A stretch of 64,000 nt of DNA from Fragilariopsis cylindrus CCMP1102 (lineage: Eukaryota > Bacillariophyta > Bacillariophyceae > Bacillariales > Bacillariaceae). Numbering within the stretch: the first letter of the stretch is position 1; each line of letters opens with the position of its first letter. The stretch spans positions 26,169 to 90,168 of the forward strand of contig FMBT01000452.1 in the NCBI GenBank assembly GCA_900095095.1, given 5' to 3'. Shown here piece by piece: positions 35,301 through 46,790 of this stretch. A program made the position numbers and the translations under genes. Below the pieces are notes generated by a model. The model searched no databases. It saw nothing but the letters and a program-made list of their open reading frames with translations, and was not told the DNA's origin.

Positions 35301-36200
35301 ACAGCTTGTATTTGTCACTGTCATTTCTATACATGAAAATAAGAAATAAACATGCCATCCCACACACAGTAAGATTACACAGGGTAGTAGGTATTTCTTA
35401 AACTATTAGTGCTGCACTTGTTCTGGATACACTCACATGACCACTAGTTGAATATAGTGTTGAAAATGCAAGTTGAAAGGTATATACTTTGGCTGACTTC
35501 AGTGGTTTATGTTTGGTTGTTCAGCTGCAGCAGTCACAACCCTAAAAAATGTAACAAGTAAAAATATCTCAAAAAACCAATCAAGGACCATACTTAAAAT
35601 AGTCGCTGTTGGCTGAATAGTGCTCCAACACAAATTTTGACAGATATTTCCAAACAAATACTCATAAAATATACTAACCCACCTAAAGCCAAAACCATAT
35701 GGGCATCTGGTCCATATGCAACACCTAGTGCAAAATTATTTCTAGTGGATTTTAGCTAAAATAGGGTATTTATTGGTTTTTGGTCCTTGACGAAGAAAAT
35801 AAACCCCTGTTCACCAATATCAACTTTCAGAAATGTGAAGATTAAACATATAATGGGTACCATAATTTTATTTTCCGGAAAGAGTTGTTCTAGCAAAAAT
35901 AATAGCCGCAACAAATTAACTAGTAACATGGTGCGTTAAAGGCTAGTCATTGTAAAGGAATGTGTGCATGAATTGAAAGATTTCCTACCACATATTTTGG
36001 AACCATTATTTGTTACACTTATGGTAAGGTAGAGGAACTCTCCCTGACTAAAAAGAAGCATTCTCTTGGAAGTTCTACCCTGCTTTGTGTCCTGAACAAG
36101 ATATCTCATAAAAAGATGATGTGTGCTGTGTGTGAGCCTACACTGTGAGATACCAGTAGGCTTAGGAGACTAAGGAATATAACATTCCTTCGATTTTCTA
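32367..36200 (+). mobile_element. Repeat element copy 2: inverted ends around a satellite core
   Basis: The left end begins ATAAAGACTAAATCATGCCC. Its reverse complement is the right end of copy 3 (near 56871) and resembles the right end of copy 1 (near 9293). The segment at 32530-32590 (TCCTTAGTC...CTTACTGGTATCTCA...GTAGGCTC..ACACAGCACACAT) is repeated in inverted orientation at 36120-36195, so the element has inverted ends. Between them lie a satellite array (32590-33800), an arm shared with copy 1 (33825-34960) and an arm at 35560-36100. That last arm is the reverse complement of 48400-49240. No transposase is present. The exact right boundary is uncertain. Confidence 0.72.
32590..33800 (+). 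repeat. ~189-bp satellite with 3-monomer higher-order repeat
   Basis: Six full monomers and a seventh diverged one occur at ~188-189 bp spacing. The marker GGACAACACATTCTGG or GGACTCACCTTCTGG is found near 32648, 32836, 33025, 33213, 33402 and 33590. Monomers 1-3 and 4-6 correspond one to one, with the GGACTCACC variant at positions 2 and 5. The higher-order period is therefore ~566 bp and the two blocks are almost identical. Confidence 0.93.
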
Positions 36201-36587
36201 AAATAAAATAATAATTTTTAGTGACACTTTAGTTCGTCGGTGATGGTTTTTATCTATCTAGTTGTTCCAAAATGGCAATATATTGGAACTTTGATAATAC
36301 CATTGTCTACAGCAGAAAAAATGTAAGATGGGCATGCATCTATGATGGAGGAAGGTTAAGCTCTACTTTACTCTACTGTACTCTACGTTGAATCAATCTA
36401 CGTAACGTAGAATTAATACTACTATTAGCAGTAATAGTAGAGTAGTTAGCTAAAGTAGGGTGATTATAGTAGAATTGGGTACTGTAATTTAATCTATAAA
36501 TAGAACTAGCTAGTTAGCTAGCTAGCTAGTTTGACGTATTGCATATATAATAGTCAGAGTTGCTTCACAATTAATTGCTTCACCATT
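36201..36587. other. intergenic region, short tandem motifs
   Basis: CTCTAC-type and TAGC-type short repeats lie near 36360-36390 and 36505-36530. No gene is seen before the stop of the next minus-strand gene. Confidence 0.5.
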
Positions 36588-38440
36588 TCACATCTTTTCA
36601 CAGTTGCTAAAGTATTTTGTTGACCCTTCTATTGTTGAACTACTACCATCAGTAGTACCAGTACCAGTACCAGTACTACCACAACAATCCCAATATCCAG
36701 ATGTATCATATATTGCATCTGAATCTAATATAAATTTCATTTCATTCTTAATTTTTGTGAGTCTTTTTTGTTTTTTCAGTACGTAATGCTAATTTTGCTT
36801 CTGCTGGATACGATAAAAATTCAATTGAATCCTTGGATATAATCCATTTTCCTTTATGATTATGATTATGATTATGAACATTATTATTAGGAACATTATT
36901 ATTACCGTTTTTGACATCATCATATTTGTCATCAGTAGTATCATGGTCATAATCATCAACGTTGCTGCTTATTATTATTGAGGAATCAAAAGAAGCACCG
37001 CATTTGATACACCGCTGATTGTCATCTTTCTTGTCTTTCTTTATATTGTTAGTAGTAGTAGTATTGCTATGCTGACCATTAGTCTTTTGCAGGTTTTTTA
37101 GATCCTTTAAGGATCGGCTTCTGCTGCTGTCCATTATTCTCTGGTTGCTGCTGCTGCTGTTGCCGCTGCTTTTTATTCTTATTATTATGCAATGACCATA
37201 ATTGATATACATATTTTTCCATCCGTTTCTTTTCTTCTAATAGAACATTATTTTGTATCATAATACGTGAAATACAATCATGTGTGGTATTGGCAGTAAT
37301 ATTAGTATTATTATTTGTTTTTGTTTTTACTTTTGGTGACGACGTTGGAGTTGACGTTGTTGTGTTAGTGTGAGTATTTTGCATTACTTCCTGATTGACA
37401 ATAGTTTCAATAGTATGAAATAATTCCTTTTGTGTTTGGAGTTGTATTCTTTCATATAAAATAATAAATAATGTTTCCCAAAAGACATGTTCTTTCATTC
37501 GTCCTGGTACTAATCTCATCCGTATTTTGGAGACATTCACTGATCTTGACGACGACGATTTTGATGATGACTCTAATATTCGTATACATAAACGTATTAA
37601 ATCAACATCATGATTATCATGATCATATCGTTGTTGTTGCTGGTCTTCCTTCTGTTGTTGTAGTGAAGAATTATTACCATTGCAGAAGTAGTTTGGCGAT
37701 GATGATGATAAATCATTCTTATTTTCATTCTCATTTCCTTCCTCTTGCTGCTCTACATTATCATTATTAATTACAGTCTTTTCAAATTCACGATATTTTT
37801 TGATTCGAGTAGCAGTGATTCGTATTTCATCATATAGCAATTGTTGTTGTTGTTGTGATAGATTTGAGTTGGTATTTGATGAGTTGGTAGTATTCGCTTT
37901 CTTAGAGGAGGACGACGACTGGTTGTATTTACTATTACTATTACTCAAAAGTACCTTCTTTAATTCATGATCTGATAAATTTTTGAATGTATCTTTCCAT
38001 TGTTTTGGTGTTGATATTGTCAATAATAATAATGGTGGTGGTAATGGTTGTAAACATTTTTGTTGTTTTTGTTTTTGTAGTAAATTTAAATCTGAATTTG
38101 AATTTTTACTTGTACTACTGGCGGTAGAAGAGGTAGGACCAGACGAAGAGGATGATGATGATGATGACGACGACGACGATGATGATGAAGATGATGAGGT
38201 TGAACAATCGTCTCCGTGACAAATTGATGTTGTTGAAGCAGTGGTATTATAGTTGTCAGCACCATTTTCATTCCTGAAATTATCCTTGACATCGCTGTCG
38301 TTGTCCATGTCCCTGTCACTGTCACTGCCATCTTCATCGTCTTCCTCAGGTATTGATGTCAACATGTTGTTCTTCTTATCATCATCGTCATCATCATCAT
38401 CGTTATCGACGACAATACAGGATGATACACTTTGACCCAT
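36588..38440 (-). CDS. Putatively N-myristoylated low-complexity protein with Cys motifs (frame broken)
   Basis: The ATG at 38440 gives MGQSVSSC. Gly2 and Ser6 match the N-myristoylation consensus, and Cys8 could be palmitoylated, so membrane attachment is likely. The first 453 codons are acidic and Ser/Asn/Gln-rich, with a more ordered part at about residues 280-400 (LIRLCIRILESS, RMRLVPGRMKEHVFWETLFI, HDCISRIMIQNNVLLEEKKR). The frame closes at 37079. A one-base change in the A6 run near 37095 continues it into CIKCGASFD and GKWIISKDSIEFLSYPAEAK. A second change in the A6 run near 36771 continues into MKFILDSDAIYDTSGYWDCC, ending at 36588. CIKCG and WDCCG could bind zinc. No known domain is seen. 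Confidence 0.62.
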
Positions 38441-39624
38441 TTGTTTGTTTGTTTGTTTGTTTGTTTGTTTGATAAAGATTGATTTCCTCTTGCTATCTTT
38501 TTGATAATAGACAAAAAAAAGATCTCTATCGATGCGCTTGATCTCTCTCTCTCTCTCCCTCTATAGCTTAGGTTAAAAGGCGGCAGTGATCTTTCTCTTT
38601 TTCTTCTTTTTTTCCTGCTTTTGGTTTTTGACGATAAAGATATAGTCAGGATGGTATCTTTTATTTTGCTTTGCTTTATTTTGATCTGATTTAATATATA
38701 ATTTAATTTATTCTATTTTATTCTGACGCTCTCGTACTATTGTTCAAGAAGGTTTGTTGGCGTTATTGGCGTTCGACATCTGCATTTAAAGTGTAACCAC
38801 CGAAACGAAATGACTACGAGACGTCGGCTACAACGTACGACAATAGCAACAGCACAAAACACCTTTTCAATAAAAGTTACTGTACATAAAAAAGGCGAAC
38901 GCGAAGTTTTGTTTCTTCTCTAAAATAAATTAGTTTCTTTTTTATAGGAAAATACTCTAATATTGACTAGTTCGACTCAAATATAGGACCTACTTTTAGC
39001 ACGACTAGGAAACTGCTTCACGATGCATGGCTTGAACTCCTCTATCCGGTACGTGGGCGGGAAATGATGCAAAGGACAGACCTCTTTTTTTTGAATATTG
39101 CATACTGTAATTATTATTTATATTACTGTACTACAGTATTCAACAGCTAATGGGCTACGCACTAGTACTGTACCATTGGCTACGGTACTCAGTTTCGCTC
39201 CACTCCTACTACTGTACTGTAACAATCATTAAAGTAAGTAGGTAGAGCAAACAAACGGACCCGCTTTTAAATATATTGGCTAAGTTTTGCTCCCACTCCT
39301 ACTACTGTACTGTAACAATTACTAAGTAGACATAGCAAAACGACCCGCTTCTAGATATATTGGCTAAGTTTTGCTCCCACTCCTACTACTGTACTGTAAC
39401 AACCATTAAGTAGGTAGAGCAAATGGTTCTGATTTTAGATTTATTAAGATTATAGTACTACTTTTACTGGTAGCCTATTAGTATTAATATGAATTTAACA
39501 TTTTATTTATATCGTATTTTACTGCGTCGTATCATCATTATAAGCATTGTCATCTTTATCATTGATCGAGATGAAAGATGAGGATATTATACTTGCCATG
39601 ACTTTGAATATACGACATCTATCT
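38441..39624. other. intergenic region
   Basis: A TTTG tetranucleotide tract lies immediately upstream of the ATG at 38440 (38441-38471). CT-rich tracts occur near 38538-38555. The 3-copy repeat at 39175-39425 is listed separately. No gene is seen. Confidence 0.5.
39175..39425 (+). repeat. Three tandem ~88-bp units
   Basis: Each unit contains CCACTCCTACTACTGTACTG, then TAACAAYYA, GTAGAGCAAA and a GACCCGCTTYTA-type segment, followed by ATATATTGGCTAAGTTTTGC. The copies are 85-90% identical by eye. Confidence 0.9.
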
Positions 39625-40461
39625 TCATTGGGAAAGAATGCTATCATTATTACCTATTGTTTCATCGTCATTATTGTTTCTCTCAAAAAAATGACTTGCC
39701 TTGAAACTAAATTGATGCTCAGGAAATTCATCTTCTAACAGAAACGATTCTTTATTATTGTTTGTGATATATCCTTCCAATAATGTGAATGTAGATGATA
39801 CTGATGGTAATAATGATTGACTACTAAAATAGTGATCGTCGTCGTTTTCTTCTTGTTGTTGTTCCAACACATATTCGTCATCTAACGAACGTACAAGTTG
39901 TCTTAGCTGTTCTCGTTGTATCGTTATTCTGGATTGTCTTTTTTGTTGTTGAAACATCTTTTTCTTAGCAACTAATGACTTACTCGTCCTTCTCGTCCTT
40001 ATTGCTCTCGTTTTTTCTTCCTTATTGGGCGTATATTTATTTGACGTGCTGATGCTATTGTTGTTGTTTCCTCCTTTTCGAAGTAATCGAATCGTATCAC
40101 GTATGGCATGACCAATTTTTTGATGTGCTTGCACGTCATTGAGTTCATACCATCGTTCGGTTTGAGTATCTACCTTCGTAAAACGTGCACCATTGTCACG
40201 GATTTGATCTAATATACCATCCACCACTTTAATCTTATCAGGACGTGATGTGGCTTCCTTATACACAGTAATATTGTCACGAATTACTTTCCCAAAAAAT
40301 TGATTGCCATAATGATTACTATATACATTCCCTCGACCACATAGTACATCGTTGTTGCTTGGTTCAAAGTCCACGGGTAACATATTGAGGGACGATCTTG
40401 AATCTTTATTCTTCATGATCATTTGCTTGTGATTTCGATTTTTATTAGTTGCGGTACACAT
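39625..40461 (-). CDS. DUF6824 domain protein
   Basis: Intact single exon of 278 aa. The domain occupies about residues 34-125. It opens with NDVLCGRGNVYSNHYGNQFF, the hallmark (D-V-L-x-G-R-G ... H-x-G-N) of the diatom DUF6824 family. It continues with an internal DGILDQIRDNGARF and ends with RWYELND...AHQKIGHAIRDTIR. The rest is basic, then Gln/Asn-rich, with a helical RITIQREQLRQLVRSLDDEY segment. The molecular role of DUF6824 is unknown; an intracellular regulatory role is often assumed because of the basic tails. The gene ends with TGA, which shows that TGA is read as stop here. A second copy of the domain in this window is fused to CRAL-TRIO at 26988-28965. Confidence 0.88.
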   Translation of the reverse strand: MCTATNKNRNHKQMIMKNKDSRSSLNMLPVDFEPSNNDVLCGRGNVYSNHYGNQFFGKVIRDNITVYKEATSRPDKIKVVDGILDQIRDNGARFTKVDTQTERWYELNDVQAHQKIGHAIRDTIRLLRKGGNNNNSISTSNKYTPNKEEKTRAIRTRRTSKSLVAKKKMFQQQKRQSRITIQREQLRQLVRSLDDEYVLEQQQEENDDDHYFSSQSLLPSVSSTFTLLEGYITNNNKESFLLEDEFPEHQFSFKASHFFERNNNDDETIGNNDSILSQ

Positions 40462-41843
40462 AATAATGTTTAATTGTCTAGAGCAGAGTCGTGGTTATTA
40501 TCAGTATCTTGCTTTATTTGTGTTGTAAAAAGAATATTGTGAGGAAGTTGTGAGGAAGTAGGAGATGTAATCTACAAAGTGTGTACAGTAATGATCTTGT
40601 GTGTCTAGCAGAGTCGTGGTTAATATCTTGAGATTTATTCGTGTTGCAAAGAATAATATATTGTGAGGAAGTAGGAAATGTTGCGACAGGAGTACTTCTT
40701 CTGAAGTACTGTATCAGGTGCCATTGTAATATACTGAGTCGCGCTACCATTCCGGCGAGATAACATCACGCAAGCGATAAAGAATGCTGGGTCACGTTTG
40801 TATGCACTATTTATTTAGAAGCAGCGCTGAGTCGATATTACGCGAAAAACACGATCCCAAAGCAATGTTTGCGCCTCACCGACAATTGTCCACAACAACC
40901 CGAACACTAAAAATGTTTTCTCTGCGAAACGGTTCAAATTGTCTAAATTCTCTCTCATTCTTTTACACTATCAAACGATCAGTAATCATTCATTATAGTC
41001 CGTAAACCCGAACACTAAAAATGTTCTCTGAGAAAATTCCGCGACAAATATTTTTTTTTAAAAATTTTCATTCGAAATCTCTTTGAAAGTAGCTGTGCGT
41101 TTCGTGAAAACAGCACTCAACCTGGATTGCTGATTGCGATGCACACGACTTCAAATAGCGGAATGCAATAGAATATAATTCGTCACTTACGTTTGCATAG
41201 CGCTTCAACGAAGGCGTATGGTATAAGTAGTGATTATTATTTGCGGCAGGATGAGATTACTAAATATAATTGAAATCACATAGATCCCGCCACTGGAACA
41301 TTTTCGGTTCTGCAACGCACCACACTAAGAGTAATTATCTTAATGCTCACGTAACATTCTGTATGCGGCATAAGTGACTAAATAGAAAGTAAGAAATACA
41401 GATTACTGTATCACAAGAACGTTTCAAGTGCTACGTGAACTACTAGCAGAATTTTTAAACCTAAAATAGGCACGTTACAGTACGTGATTTGTTTAGTAGC
41501 GGACCACCAATACTGCATAGACGGCATAATGCTATAAGAGAGCGAGCCATCGTTCGAAACCCATATTATGATTGTTTGCTTCGTGTTTCGTTCTTTTGAT
41601 TCCTCTTCTTTCAACATCCGCACATCACTTCTACCGTACTCCTATGCGTTAAACAAAGATACTTTTACTACTAGAACAAAATATATATAGATAGATAAAT
41701 AGCCACATAGAATCATGTAAGAATCAAACAACATCATCATCAACACGTCCGACTACGCCACCGAACGTATCGTCGTCGCAATAATCGACATCGACAAACA
41801 CCAACAGCACTAAATAAAAAGAAGACCAGTATAAATAGATAGA
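40462..41843. other. intergenic region with short duplications
   Basis: GCAGAGTCGTGGTTA...TTGTGAGGAAGT is present twice, at about 40484-40560 and 40609-40675. CCGAACACTAAAAATGTT is also duplicated, near 40899 and 41009. No gene is accepted in this stretch. Confidence 0.55.
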
Positions 41844-43104
41844 TTAGGTTGCTGCTGCTATCTTAATAGACAAAGAGGGTGGTAGACGAACAACGGTCTT
41901 TTTGCAGAAGATTCCAGATCCTCCACATTTTTCTGGAAAGAATCGACGTACGTCCTCTGTCATTGTTTGGAGTAATTGTGTCGCAAATTTTTCATTCCCT
42001 TGCACGGTGGGATGAATATAGTCTACAAAATCAGTTGTATTTGTAGTACAATCCAACCATGATTGAATATTACTATCATTGTTATTATCATCACTATCAT
42101 TATCTCCCGTCGTTTTGTAATATATTACCTTTGGATCACTCATGTCATTTACGGCCTGTTCAAGACCATTAACGATACCATTAATGATATCTAATTTAAC
42201 GTCGTCATTTTTATTTTCTAATATAGAACACGAATGTTGGATCGGTTCAATACATGCTATTAATGCATTTGGATACTTTGCACGAACGTCTTGAATGAAA
42301 GATAAATACCCTTCACGGAACTGTTGTTGAGTGGGATGACCATGAAAGAAATCATTGGTTCCAAGATTGATGGTAACCACATCCGCTTGCCAAGTTGAAA
42401 AATCCCACAGTGTAGGACAAGTAACTTGCCATTTATCCCAAAAATGACGACAGGACCATTCTAATGGCATTGTGACATCTGTTTGACCATGATCTAGAAT
42501 GGATATACCCGTCTTGGCGATGACGTTATAATCAGAAGTATTCCATGCATCTGCCATTGATCGGATATAGGTTTGGAAGACATCTTGATTTTCGATAGTT
42601 AAGGGATCATACGCAGAATTTGATGTGACTTTAATCCTGCTGTGATACTATCACCAATTGCTTCAAATCGTATCATTGTATTATCAGCATTCGGATCCTC
42701 CGCTTGTAATAGTTCACCTCCTCTATCCAGAGTAAGACCATAGATGATGGTGGTACCCCATGACGCTTCATTATTTCGACCACATCGAATGATATGTTCC
42801 TGTGTCGACACCAGATTGGATGCCACCTCGAAGTATTCGACCGAGTTGTCATGCAATAATTTTATTTCTTGCGGATTGTTATCAATCTGACAGGTATAAT
42901 ATAGACCAGAATAGGCAGATTTCATCCGTATCACGAGTTTGGAGGATCCACGAAAACGTACAATGAATGTACCTAACCCCATGAATGTTCCATTGATGAT
43001 GCAGTATCATCATCATCATCGTTATTGCGCCACCAACGACCACCGAAATGAACTTTGGTAAGATCATTATTATCCTCCATTATTACTGATTTTATTGATG
43101 ACAT
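41844..43104 (-). CDS. SGNH/GDSL esterase with N-terminal beta domain, CE2-like (frame broken)
   Basis: The ATG at 43104 starts a ~420-aa protein without an obvious signal peptide. The N-terminal ~140 residues (VHFGGRWWR, FIVRFRGSSKLVIRM, EVASNLVSTQEHIIRCGRNN) resemble the beta-sandwich that precedes the catalytic domain in CE2 acetyl esterases. The catalytic blocks follow: EAIGDSI (block I, nucleophile Ser), INLGTNDF (block III, Asn) and DYIHPT (block V, Asp and His). The SGNH catalytic set is therefore complete. The frame needs one G added at the G4 run (42977-42980) and one at GG (42636-42637). Deacetylation of carbohydrate is the usual CE2 reaction; the substrate here is unknown. It is transcribed away from trpD. 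Confidence 0.8.
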
Positions 43105-43980
43105 CGTAGTATAGTAGTGGGTTTCGCAATGTCTTTTCTTGCAATTTATTCAATTGATGTTTCAAAATTCAACGTAAGGTCATTGTTGCTATAATATGAA
43201 TCATACAAAAGTAGAATAAGATTATGTTCGGCAACATCGCTTATTACGAAGAATTGTTTCGTCGCGATTGGCGCTATCACGAAAGAAAGTGGGGACTTTG
43301 ATAGATAAATCTCAGAAACCGTTTCTATCTATAACATCGAAGTGCAGTAGAAAAAGAAAGCGATCGACAATTGACTTCTTGTCGACCTCAAATTCACAAT
43401 CCCGTATTTGCTCTCGATATATTACTATAAATAGAAACGCATAATATTATAATATTATAGGGTCTTTTTGTTATATAACAATATTGTGATAGCGTTTTCA
43501 AAGATCAACAACTATAATAATAATTGTAGCTTAATAATTAATAGTACGACGGCTTCGACGACGTCGACGCTTCCACCCTTTTTTGCGATCCTCCTCTTCT
43601 TTTCGTGTGTCTAACCTCCATCCGTACAGAAATTTTATTGAAGAGGAACCACGTTTCAAATTGAGCACTTCGACTCACTCGACTACCAGACTCGGCTCAC
43701 TCCATCTCCCTCTCGCTTTTCAACCTTGACCGCACAATTTTATTCTTTGTTTGTGGTGTGCGTTTCAAGAACTCCAACGCTTGCGTGATGTGAAGTAAAA
43801 GCAAGAATTGATGAATCTTGTCTGTTTTTATTCAAGATACGCGATACACGTTATATCTCTCTATCTCAATCGGATGTAAAAAACACAATCATCATTTAAA
43901 ACGAAGCAGCTACTCGACGACAGCAATAACAGTCACAACAAAACATCTCTCCCCCCCCTCTCCTTCTTCTCCTTCTTCAA
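43105..43980. promoter_or_regulatory. Divergent promoter region, esterase / trpD
   Basis: 876 bp lie between two divergently oriented ATGs. The region contains a TATAATATTATAATATTATAG tract near 43440 and a CT-rich stretch just before the trpD ATG. No gene is seen. The promoter role is inferred only from gene orientation. Confidence 0.5.
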
Positions 43981-45213
43981 ATGAGACTTAGTTTTTCTAG
44001 CTTTGCGACGGCATTATCATTATTCGTCGCTACTTCCTCTACTAGTAATACTGTCAATACAACCGCATTCTCTCCCGCTTCAAAGTCCTTCGTAACGAAA
44101 TATTCAACAACATCATCATCAGCATTAAATATGTCATCCACAAAAGGTGCAAGTTTAAAACCATATATTGAAACATTAATTGATGGTAAACGTCATTTAA
44201 GTGTCGATGAAACAAAAGAGGCATTTTCTGCTATATTAAAAGGTGCCGATGAAGTACAAGTGGGTTCCTTTTTAACGTTGTTACGAGCAAGAGGTGAAAA
44301 TCCAGATGAAATTGCTGGTGCAGTCGAGGCAATGAATGATGCCTGTAATGCTGTGGACTTAGGTGATATGAAATTATTAGACATTGTGGGTACTGGTGGT
44401 GATGGTGCGGATACCATTAATATATCCACAGCATCGACTGTATTATCGGCAGCCTGTGGTTGTATTGTAGCAAAAGCCGGAAATCGTTCTGTGAGTAGTG
44501 CCTGTGGTTCGGCGGATGTATTAGAAGCATTAGGTGTCAAAGTTGATTTAACACCATCACAGGTAATTGACTGTGTGAATTCCGTTGGTATTGCATTTAT
44601 GTTTGCACCAGTGAATCATCCATCCATGAAATATGTGGCACCGGTACGAAGTAAATTAGGTGTACGGACTGTCTTTAATATCTTAGGACCAATGACAAAT
44701 GCTGCTAGTGCGCAACGTGCTGTGATTGGTGTCTTCCATCCAGAATTAATGGAGTTAATGGCTGGTGCATTAAAAAAAGTGGGACGTGTGGATCATGCTG
44801 TTATTATACATGGTATTGGGTTAGATGAAATTTCACCATTAGGACCAGCAACATTACTTGAAATTAAAAATATAGCTGCGGATGGTGTATTACCAAAAGT
44901 ATATGAAACAAATACATTTGAATTTGATCCATTGGATATTGGTATACCACGATGTGAATTAATTGATTTAAAGGGTGGTGATCCAAAAGAAAATGCTGAA
45001 AAATTTGTCGATGTTCTGAAGGGTGGTGATCATACGGATGCCAAACGTGATTCGATTGTCTTAAATGCTGGAGTTGGTTGTTGGATCTATGGTTTATCGA
45101 ATAGTATTGAAGATGGATGTAAATTAGCACGAACTACTCTTGAATCAGGGAAAGCATCCGATTTATTACAAAAATGGATTACTGTTAGTCAAGAAATTGC
45201 TTCTAAAGAATAA
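43981..45213 (+). CDS. trpD: Anthranilate phosphoribosyltransferase, plastid-targeted
   Basis: Intact single exon of 410 aa. The enzyme transfers phosphoribose from PRPP to anthranilate, the second committed step of tryptophan synthesis. It has the family motifs GTGGDG (residues 137-142, PRPP/Mg binding), NIST (147-150) and GNRSVSSACGSADVLEALGV (167-186). The usual KHGNR or KQGNR is KAGNR here. GVRTVFNILGPMTNAA follows at about 239. The N-terminus is a signal-peptide-like segment, then TTAFSPAS. This resembles the ASAFAP motif with Phe at the cleavage site, used for import into secondary plastids, followed by a Ser/Thr-rich transit peptide. The length (about 360 aa mature) fits the family. 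Codon use is more constrained and the sequence has no low-complexity inserts. Confidence 0.96.
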   Translation: MRLSFSSFATALSLFVATSSTSNTVNTTAFSPASKSFVTKYSTTSSSALNMSSTKGASLKPYIETLIDGKRHLSVDETKEAFSAILKGADEVQVGSFLTLLRARGENPDEIAGAVEAMNDACNAVDLGDMKLLDIVGTGGDGADTINISTASTVLSAACGCIVAKAGNRSVSSACGSADVLEALGVKVDLTPSQVIDCVNSVGIAFMFAPVNHPSMKYVAPVRSKLGVRTVFNILGPMTNAASAQRAVIGVFHPELMELMAGALKKVGRVDHAVIIHGIGLDEISPLGPATLLEIKNIAADGVLPKVYETNTFEFDPLDIGIPRCELIDLKGGDPKENAEKFVDVLKGGDHTDAKRDSIVLNAGVGCWIYGLSNSIEDGCKLARTTLESGKASDLLQKWITVSQEIASKE

Positions 45214-45913
45214 AATAAACAATTAATTGTTGATGTTGTTTGATTTCTGCACGGTGTGTGCATGCATGCATGGTTTGTGGAAAACGAAGAAAAAGAAGAG
45301 ATAAATAACTTTCTAAAAATACGTATAAATAAAATACGATCTAATTTAATCTTTAATAATACTAGAGTAGGAGCTAGCTCTATTCGCAATAAAATTCGAA
45401 ATGCTTGTGTTTGTGTATGTCTTGTGTGTCGTGTTTGTGTGGATATCACTGAAAGCGAGTAAAACAATGTCGATTATAGTATAGCAACTAGGTATGTACC
45501 GTACTTCACAACATATTGTGAAGTAAGGATGTCTACTGTGGTTAATAGATATAAATAATTATTATTTATTAATTTTTTTGAAATTTTAATATTCAGCAGT
45601 GAAAACATTTTTTTCAGCCAGATATATGAATGAAGTTTGACCATTATGTCGTAGCAGTAGTGTATTTCGTTCCGTCTTCTTTTAATACCGTGTAGCCACC
45701 TACTGTATAGCTAGAATATTATTTGTTAGAACAAAAAAATCACGACGTCTTGTCTAGTCTGTTGCATGCCCCCCGATACTCACAATTCGTATCGACGTAC
45801 GTATATAGAGTCTCATATATTGTTTATCTCAATCGTAAGAACGAAGCAACTATCCACCATCATCGTCGTCCTCCCGTCCAAATTTTATTTTTAAATTCTA
45901 AGTTTTATTCTCA
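45214..45913. other. intergenic region between convergent genes
   Basis: No gene is accepted. GTGTGTCT-rich sequence near 45405-45450 and an AT-rich segment are visible. Confidence 0.5.
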
Positions 45914-46267
45914 TCATCCCGCTATATCCTTTCGTACTTCTTTTCCAAATGCTACAAAGAATCCTGGTATACCACGTAATGGACGCTGTGGTGGTTGCAA
46001 TGCACTATTTTTAGCTGCATTAATAGCTGCGTCTGCAGCACCCGCCGCCGCAGTACTACCTTCAGCAGCAGCAGCTTGTGCTTGTTGTTTTAAGACAATC
46101 TCTTCCAATGTTTTGGATATTTGATCGGTACCATGTTTATTCAATTCTTCATATTGTTTATTGGTACGGACCGCAAATTTTTGAAAGGTACGTGAATTGG
46201 ATAATCCTTTGACAATAATTTCGTTTGCCACATAATTCACCACTCTCGTAATAAATGCTGCACTCAT
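45914..46267 (-). CDS. Small conserved-looking protein, possibly mitochondrial
   Basis: 117 aa, intact, from ATG 46267. The N-terminus FITRVVNYVANEIIVKGLSN is an amphipathic or hydrophobic helix followed by SRTFQKFAVRTNKQYEEL. It resembles short plant and algal proteins of the VNEVLVxxLANSxxFQRFAVRT type, some of which are thought mitochondrial. A helical Ala/Gln-rich middle (KQQAQAAAAEGSTAAAG) precedes a conserved-looking C-terminus, RPLRGIPGFFVAFGKEVRKD. The function is unknown. The resemblance comes from memory of the pattern and was not searched. Confidence 0.75.
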   Translation of the reverse strand: MSAAFITRVVNYVANEIIVKGLSNSRTFQKFAVRTNKQYEELNKHGTDQISKTLEEIVLKQQAQAAAAEGSTAAAGAADAAINAAKNSALQPPQRPLRGIPGFFVAFGKEVRKDIAG

Positions 46268-46701
46268 TATTATATCTATTATTTTACTTCTATCCTATCC
46301 TATTCTATTGTATACTATACAAGATGTTGAATTATTATTGCTGTCTAGTTTGTTTATTGTTTGTTGTTGTACTGTTGTATTGAATTAATTCGATCGGGTG
46401 AGGAGAGGGACAATGAGTAAAAAAGGAAGGAGCAGAAAAAGGGACGGCAAGCAGGGAAATGGAATGGTTTCGAGTCGAGTGAGTCAGTCTTACTTGTGTT
46501 GGATCATTTTTATGAATACTGTACGTACAAATTTTCGTATTAAATAGAAGGTCAGTCTTTTCACAAACGACAATACGCGATTAAAAGGGGGCAGCTATCT
46601 AATATTATAATCTCCTAAAATATAAAGGGGTTGGAAAAGTAAAGAAAAAAGTGATTGGGCACTGATGGAATTTGTGAATGAATACATTTTTGTTTTAATT
46701 A

Positions 46702-46790
46702 ACTTGTTATTTAAAAGCTGCCGCGCTACTCCTCACCGTCTTGAAAAGACAAGTAAGTTAACAGTCAACCCGCCTATGATTAATCTATAT
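46702..46790 (+). repeat. Direct repeat, left copy
   Basis: Begins AACTTGTTATTTAAAAGCTG and continues with GCTACTCCTCACCGTCTTGA and AACCCGCCTATG. It pairs with 47770-47858. Confidence 0.8.

Noticed and set aside
32367-36200. Calling the region a centromere from its satellite
   Set aside because: The same satellite occurs in three dispersed elements with shared ends. Nothing in the sequence alone shows centromere function.
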